A stretch of 18,250 bases of DNA, from assembly GCA_002350705.1 (NCBI GenBank), contig DEFH01000002.1:7534-25783 (forward strand). The letters run 5' to 3'. Below, one piece after another: positions 14,832 through 18,250 of the stretch (within the stretch, counting starts at the first letter, position 1; each line of letters starts with the position of its first letter). Source of the DNA: Ruminococcaceae bacterium UBA2857 (GTDB lineage: Bacteria > Bacillota > Clostridia > Oscillospirales > Acutalibacteraceae). A program made the translations under genes and the position numbers. Under the pieces are notes generated by a model that was not told the origin of the DNA, searched no databases, and worked only from the letters and a program-made list of their open reading frames with translations.

Positions 14832-14958
14832 AGAATCCCTCCGAGGAAATATTTTGGAATTCCGGCTGAGAAAGCAATTTTTTAGTCTGGCAGTATTTGA
14901 GATAGTCGGAAACACTGCCGGAAGCGGTAAAATTTTCCCAAGCGGTTTTTTCGTCCAT
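14779..14958 (-). CDS. yqzL: YqzL-like small protein
   Basis: This 59-residue frame begins MDEKTAWENFTASGSVSDYL and continues KYCQTKKLLSQPEF. The W-x2-F-x2-(T/S)G-x4-YL-x-Y pattern is that of YqzL, a small protein of unknown function encoded just before recO in many Firmicutes. AAAGGGGAG lies seven bases before the ATG. The stop is unusual: the frame runs 53 bases into recO, and the ribosome binding site of recO is inside it. The extra C-terminal residues beyond the family core (about 45) may not matter. The match is by pattern and position, so a moderate confidence is fitting. Confidence 0.72.
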   Translation of the reverse strand: MDEKTAWENFTASGSVSDYLKYCQTKKLLSQPEFQNISSEGFYDQNGGTDPQGAECRRE

Positions 14959-15091
14959 AAAAAAGCTCCCCTTTCGTGAAGATAACCAAAAATATAGCTG
15001 ACTGTTATCTGATGTATGTTAATATTATACCCTGATAAGTCGGAAATATTACAGGGAAAATGTCAAAGGGGAGAAAAGATTTTATCTGTTA
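14959..15091 (-). other. Intergenic stretch between era and yqzL with a lone -10
   Basis: These 133 bases hold no gene. On the - strand there is a perfect TATAAT (15024-15029) with no good -35 at the right distance; TTGACA at 15060-15065 is too far away. No T-tailed hairpin is visible, so era transcripts may run through, with a weak internal promoter possibly adding yqzL-recO-mutS2 expression. Confidence 0.35.
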
Positions 15092-15997
15092 TCAATTATC
15101 AAAGTTTGTTTGGTCGTAGCCGAGGGAGCGGAGGATATTTTCACGGTTCCGCCAGTCCTCCTTGACTTTTACCCAGATTTGAAGATTGATTTTGCAGTCA
15201 AAGAATTTTTCCATATCCTGACGGGCAAAGGAGCCTATTTTTTTGAGCATAGAGCCGCCCTTGCCGATGATAATGCCTTTGTGAGAGTCACGTTCACAGT
15301 AGATAGTGGCATCCATGTCAATGATAGGGGAATCGGATCTTTCTTTCATGCGTTCCACAAAGACAGCGGCACCATGAGGAACTTCTCTTTCCAGGAGACG
15401 GAGGAGTTTTTCACGGATGATTTCGGCAGCGATAACTCTTTCCGGCTGGTCGGTGAGGGTATCCTTGTCAAACAGGAAATCACTTTCATAAGCGAGTTTT
15501 TTGAGCTCCGTCTTTAAACTGTCGAGACCGTCGCCTGTGCGGGCGGAGCAGGGAACAACCGCCTCAAAAGGATATAAAGCGGATAATCCTGCAATCTGAG
15601 CAGCCAGTATTGTTTTGTCGTGAACGGTGTCAATTTTGTTGATGGCGAGGACAGCAGGAATGTTCATTGATTTGAATTTTTGAATGAGCTGCATTTCCTC
15701 ATCGGAGATATCCCTGTCAGCTTCGACAACGAGAATACAGGCATCCACACCGGCAACGGATTCGTTGACAGAGCGGAGCATGAATTGATCAAGACTGTTT
15801 CTGGGCTTGTGCAGTCCCGGTGTGTCAATAAAGACAAGTTGTGTATCATTTTCGGTCAGAACGCCCATAATGCGTGTGCGTGTAGTCTGGGGCTTTGAAG
15901 AAACGATAGCGATTTTCTGACCAAGCAGTTTGTTGAGAACAGAAGATTTTCCGACATTGGGTTTTCCGACAATGGCAATAAAAGCGGTTTTATTCAT
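15092..15997 (-). CDS. era: GTPase Era
   Basis: The 301-residue product is an Era GTPase, which binds 16S rRNA near its 3' end and assists assembly of the small ribosomal subunit. Motifs: G1 GKPNVGKS (residues 11-18), the effector stretch QTTRTR (37-42), G3 DTPG (58-61), G4 NKID (120-123), SAR for G5, and a C-terminal KH domain with IIIGKGGSMLKKIG. Length is standard. The ATG at 15997 is preceded by GGAAGG at ten bases, and its start overlaps the dgkA 3' end by eight bases, so the two are coupled. Confidence 0.97.
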   Translation of the reverse strand: MNKTAFIAIVGKPNVGKSSVLNKLLGQKIAIVSSKPQTTRTRIMGVLTENDTQLVFIDTPGLHKPRNSLDQFMLRSVNESVAGVDACILVVEADRDISDEEMQLIQKFKSMNIPAVLAINKIDTVHDKTILAAQIAGLSALYPFEAVVPCSARTGDGLDSLKTELKKLAYESDFLFDKDTLTDQPERVIAAEIIREKLLRLLEREVPHGAAVFVERMKERSDSPIIDMDATIYCERDSHKGIIIGKGGSMLKKIGSFARQDMEKFFDCKINLQIWVKVKEDWRNRENILRSLGYDQTNFDN

Positions 15998-16445
15998 TGG
16001 ATTTTTTCCTTCCTTTGATGTATATAAGGGAGAGTACGGCAGAGAAAGCCAATACTATCAGATTGACAGGGTGAGAGAGGTAGAAATGATACATAGCAAG
16101 AAAGCCGTCAAGGTTTCCGAAAAGAATCACACCGACAATCACGGCAAAGACAGCCAGAATCAGAACGGCTCCTGCGGCACAGTCCTTGGCAAACTGAATG
16201 AGAGGATGATAATCGGTGCTGACTCTGTCGCAAAGCTCCTCAATGGCAGTGTTGAAAGTTTCGGCAGCGAGTACACTGCCGATTGTCAGCAGAAGCAGAA
16301 TATAATCCTCCTTGGTAAAATCAAAAAAACGTGCAAAAACAAGGACATACAGTGCAGCGACCGTATGGAATCTCATGTTTCGCTCGTTTTTGATGCAGTG
16401 TATAATACCACGGAAAGCGTAACGGAAGCCACGCAGGAATGACAT
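15990..16445 (-). CDS. dgkA: Diacylglycerol/undecaprenol kinase (DgkA family)
   Basis: The 151-residue membrane protein carries the family signature AETFNTAIEELCD (residues 61-73) and an early KNERN (19-23). In Gram-positive bacteria this family mainly phosphorylates undecaprenol, recycling the lipid carrier for wall synthesis. It has the usual three membrane helices plus a C-terminal extension (about 110-145) with a further hydrophobic segment, making it longer than the common 120-130 residues. It begins one base after the ybeY stop and overlaps era. Confidence 0.94.
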   Translation of the reverse strand: MSFLRGFRYAFRGIIHCIKNERNMRFHTVAALYVLVFARFFDFTKEDYILLLLTIGSVLAAETFNTAIEELCDRVSTDYHPLIQFAKDCAAGAVLILAVFAVIVGVILFGNLDGFLAMYHFYLSHPVNLIVLAFSAVLSLIYIKGRKKSNE

Positions 16446-16446
16446 A

Positions 16447-16953
16447 TCAGCTTTCGTCCTTCATGACATAGCTTGAGGAGCTTGGCAAGCCTAAGAGAGT
16501 CATTACTTTTTCTTCCTTTTCACGCATACGGATACGCTGTAGACCGTTATCCTCGTGGTCATATCCGAGCAGATGGAGCATGGAGTGTGCAGTCAGATAG
16601 CCGACTTCACGCTGGAGAGAATGACCAAAGCGTTCCGCCTGATCAACAGCGGTTTCCATAGAGATCACAATGTCTCCCAAAATTTTTGCTCCGTTTGTGG
16701 GATCGGTATCATATTTACCGTTTTCGCCCATCGGGAAAGAGAGCACATCGGTAACTCTGTCCTTATTGCGATAAATCGCATTGAGTTCCCGGATTTGTTT
16801 GTTGTTGACGAGAGTCACGCTGACTTCGACAGAGCCCTCAAATTCCTCCATTTTCAGAACGGCATTGCAGCAGCGTCTGATAAGCATTCTCAGACCGGTA
16901 GGGATTTTGACATCCTTTTGTTTGTTTGTGATAATGACTTTAATTTTATCCAT
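16447..16953 (-). CDS. ybeY: Endoribonuclease YbeY, rRNA maturation factor
   Basis: The 168-residue product has the metal-binding signature HSMLHLLGYDH (H123, H127, H133) that defines YbeY, plus the DVLSFP motif (69-74) and GDIVIS (93-98). YbeY takes part in 16S rRNA 3' end maturation and ribosome quality control, in line with era nearby. The start ATG at 16953 has AAAGGA about nine bases upstream. It follows phoH after 55 bases with no terminator visible between them. Confidence 0.96.
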   Translation of the reverse strand: MDKIKVIITNKQKDVKIPTGLRMLIRRCCNAVLKMEEFEGSVEVSVTLVNNKQIRELNAIYRNKDRVTDVLSFPMGENGKYDTDPTNGAKILGDIVISMETAVDQAERFGHSLQREVGYLTAHSMLHLLGYDHEDNGLQRIRMREKEEKVMTLLGLPSSSSYVMKDES

Positions 16954-17008
16954 GACAAGACATCCTTTCTAAAAAATATTTTGAAAGACAAGGGATAAAG
17001 AACCCCAA

Positions 17009-17974
17009 TCATCCTTTGTTTTTTGACTGAGCAGAATTGTCGTAAGCCTTGATAATATCCTGAACAAGCCTGTGGCGGACAACATCTTTGGCTGAGAAAA
17101 GAACCGTATCAATATCATCAATATCCCGAAGGATACGGACGGCATCTTTCAGACCGGAGCGAACTCCGTTAGGCAGATCGATTTGTGTAATATCGCCTGT
17201 AATCACCATTTTGGAATTAAAGCCGAGACGAGTGAGGAACATTTTCATTTGTTCACGGGTGGTATTCTGTGCTTCATCGAGAATAATAAAGCTGTCATCC
17301 AGCGTACGCCCTCTCATATAGGCAAGAGGAGCGACTTCGATATTGCCTTTTTCGACATATTTTTGATAGGTTTCCGCCCCGAGCATATCAAAAAGAGCGT
17401 CATAAAGGGGACGGAGATAGGGATCAACCTTACTTTGGAGGTCACCGGGGAGAAAGCCCAATTTTTCACCGGCTTCCACAGCGGGACGTGTAAGGATAAT
17501 GCGATTCACTTCCCTTGCCCTGAACGCAGTGACAGCCATAGCGACAGCCAGATAAGTTTTGCCGGTACCGGCAGGGCCGACACCAAAAGTAATGGTATTG
17601 TTTCGTATTGCATTGCAGTAAGTTTTTTGACCGAGAGTTTTGGGTTTGACAGGCTTTCCGCGGGAGGTAATACAGATACAGTCACCTGCAATCTGTTCGA
17701 TACGCTGTTCGTTGCCTTCGTTGACAAGGGACATACAGTAACGGACATTTTGCTCACTGAGAGCTTCACCTCTGTTGATAAGTCCGAGAAGACTTTCCAG
17801 AACTTTCACAGCTTTGGCGACATTTTCGATATCGCCTGAGACCTTGATTTCGGAATCACGGCATACAACAGAGACCATATACTCGTTCTGAATAAGCCTG
17901 ATATTTTCATCGAAAGTACCAAAAAGAGCAACAGCCTGTTCCATACGGTCAATATTAACAATTTGTTCTGTCAT
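17009..17974 (-). CDS. phoH: PhoH-like ATPase
   Basis: The 321-residue product is the PhoH/PhoL type found next to ybeY. It has an N-terminal KH-like region, Walker A GPAGTGKT (residues 133-140) and Walker B FIILDEAQNTT (D233, E234), followed by MVITGDITQIDLP. It is related to helicase ATPases and is thought to act on RNA, though the exact role is unclear. AAGGTGG (17979-17985) lies four bases before the ATG. It is the first gene of the long operon and has its own promoter. Confidence 0.95.
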   Translation of the reverse strand: MTEQIVNIDRMEQAVALFGTFDENIRLIQNEYMVSVVCRDSEIKVSGDIENVAKAVKVLESLLGLINRGEALSEQNVRYCMSLVNEGNEQRIEQIAGDCICITSRGKPVKPKTLGQKTYCNAIRNNTITFGVGPAGTGKTYLAVAMAVTAFRAREVNRIILTRPAVEAGEKLGFLPGDLQSKVDPYLRPLYDALFDMLGAETYQKYVEKGNIEVAPLAYMRGRTLDDSFIILDEAQNTTREQMKMFLTRLGFNSKMVITGDITQIDLPNGVRSGLKDAVRILRDIDDIDTVLFSAKDVVRHRLVQDIIKAYDNSAQSKNKG

Positions 17975-18038
17975 TGAACCACCTTGAGATATGAAATATT
18001 ATTTGGAAAAAATAGGAAATTCAAATATAATTTTAATC

Positions 18039-18067
18039 ATTATATCATAAAAATAGTTAAAAGTCAC
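18039..18067 (-). promoter_or_regulatory. Promoter of the phoH operon (extended -10)
   Basis: On the - strand GTGACT (18062-18067) and a perfect TATAAT (18039-18044) are 17 bases apart, with TGA before the -10. The region around it is very AT-rich. A start near 18032 gives a leader of about 58 bases before phoH. Confidence 0.68.
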
Positions 18068-18109
18068 TATAATTTTAGCATTTTTCTAAAAAAATATCAA
18101 GTAAAAATA

Positions 18110-18153
18110 TAAACAAAAACTGCTGTATGTCTGAAAAAAGCATACAGCAGTTT
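18110..18153 (-). terminator. Intrinsic terminator of cysK
   Basis: AACTGCTGTATG (18118-18129) pairs perfectly with CATACAGCAGTT (18141-18152). On the - strand the stem is followed by TTTTTGTTT. It lies about 50 bases after the cysK stop and shields the phoH promoter from read-through. Confidence 0.88.
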
Positions 18154-18201
18154 GTTGAAAAAGAAATATATTTCAGATAGAGACGGAGGGGAGAGAAGGA
18201 A

Positions 18202-18250
18202 TTACTGGAAAAGATCGGTAGAAAGATAGCGTTCTCCTGTATCCGGCAGG
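18202..18250 (-). CDS. cysK: Cysteine synthase A, C-terminal end (partial)
   Basis: Only 15 complete codons and a stop (TAA, 18202-18204) are visible; they read LPDTGERYLSTDLFQ. This is the characteristic C-terminus of O-acetylserine sulfhydrylase, which makes cysteine from O-acetylserine and sulfide. The rest of the gene lies beyond the window edge. The call rests on this short but well conserved ending. Confidence 0.75.
   Translation of the reverse strand, partial: LPDTGERYLSTDLFQ

Noticed and set aside
15001..15060. Inverted repeat CCCTGATAA / TTACAGGG considered as an era terminator
   Set aside because: The stem is interrupted, the loop is long and no T-run follows on either strand.

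Overview
The window looks like chromosomal core DNA of an endospore-forming, low-to-moderate GC Firmicute of the class Clostridia. A Ruminococcus-like (Ruminococcaceae/Oscillospiraceae) gut anaerobe is the best guess. Evidence for this is a dipicolinate synthase pair (dpaA-dpaB), a DUF1540 protein, the Firmicute order phoH-ybeY-dgkA-era-yqzL-recO-mutS2, a clostridial FeoA/FeoA/FeoB/Cys-rich cluster and a membrane-anchored starch-binding-module protein. The genus is inferred from gene content only. No rRNA, tRNA, CRISPR, insertion sequence or prophage was seen, and the gene-free stretches are all shorter than 300 bases.

Layout. (1) 1-849, + strand: the 3' part of a gene for a Gln/Pro-rich protein with one membrane segment and a C-terminal CBM26-like domain. 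(2) 897-2311, - strand: dpaB and dpaA, overlapping by ATGA, which make the spore-core chelator dipicolinate. (3) 2463-2627, + strand: a 54-residue DUF1540 protein, divergent from dpaA. (4) 2642-4397, - strand: an EamA-type exporter and a TtcA-like tRNA thiolation enzyme, overlapping by 17 bases if the exporter starts at a TTG. (5) 4511-10824, + strand: a metal and redox block. It holds a Cu(+) P-type ATPase with HMA domains at both ends, the ferrous iron uptake operon feoA-feoA-feoB plus a 54-residue Cys-rich membrane peptide, and a cytosolic Cu/Zn superoxide dismutase family protein. (6) 10866-17974, - strand: a long housekeeping run transcribed phoH, ybeY, dgkA, era, yqzL, recO, mutS2, then a membrane-anchored protein of unknown function. 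(7) 18202-18250, - strand: the last residues of cysteine synthase.

How the genes work together. The housekeeping run joins ribosome and rRNA maturation (YbeY, Era, probably PhoH), lipid carrier phosphorylation (DgkA), recombination (RecO) and MutS2. The metal block pairs copper export with ferrous iron import. The Feo promoter carries a palindrome over its likely transcription start, which suits a metal-dependent DtxR-type repressor. Strand changes are tidy: each of the three convergent junctions has one hairpin that can terminate both genes, and the divergent ttcA/copA junction has two back-to-back extended -10 promoters.

I did not find a clearly novel multi-gene system. The items most worth a second look are a possible internal start giving a separate CopZ-like chaperone from copA, an acidic insertion of about 95 residues in FeoB, an inverted repeat that could cover the ribosome binding site of the superoxide dismutase gene, a yqzL gene overlapping recO, and the unassigned membrane-anchored protein after mutS2.
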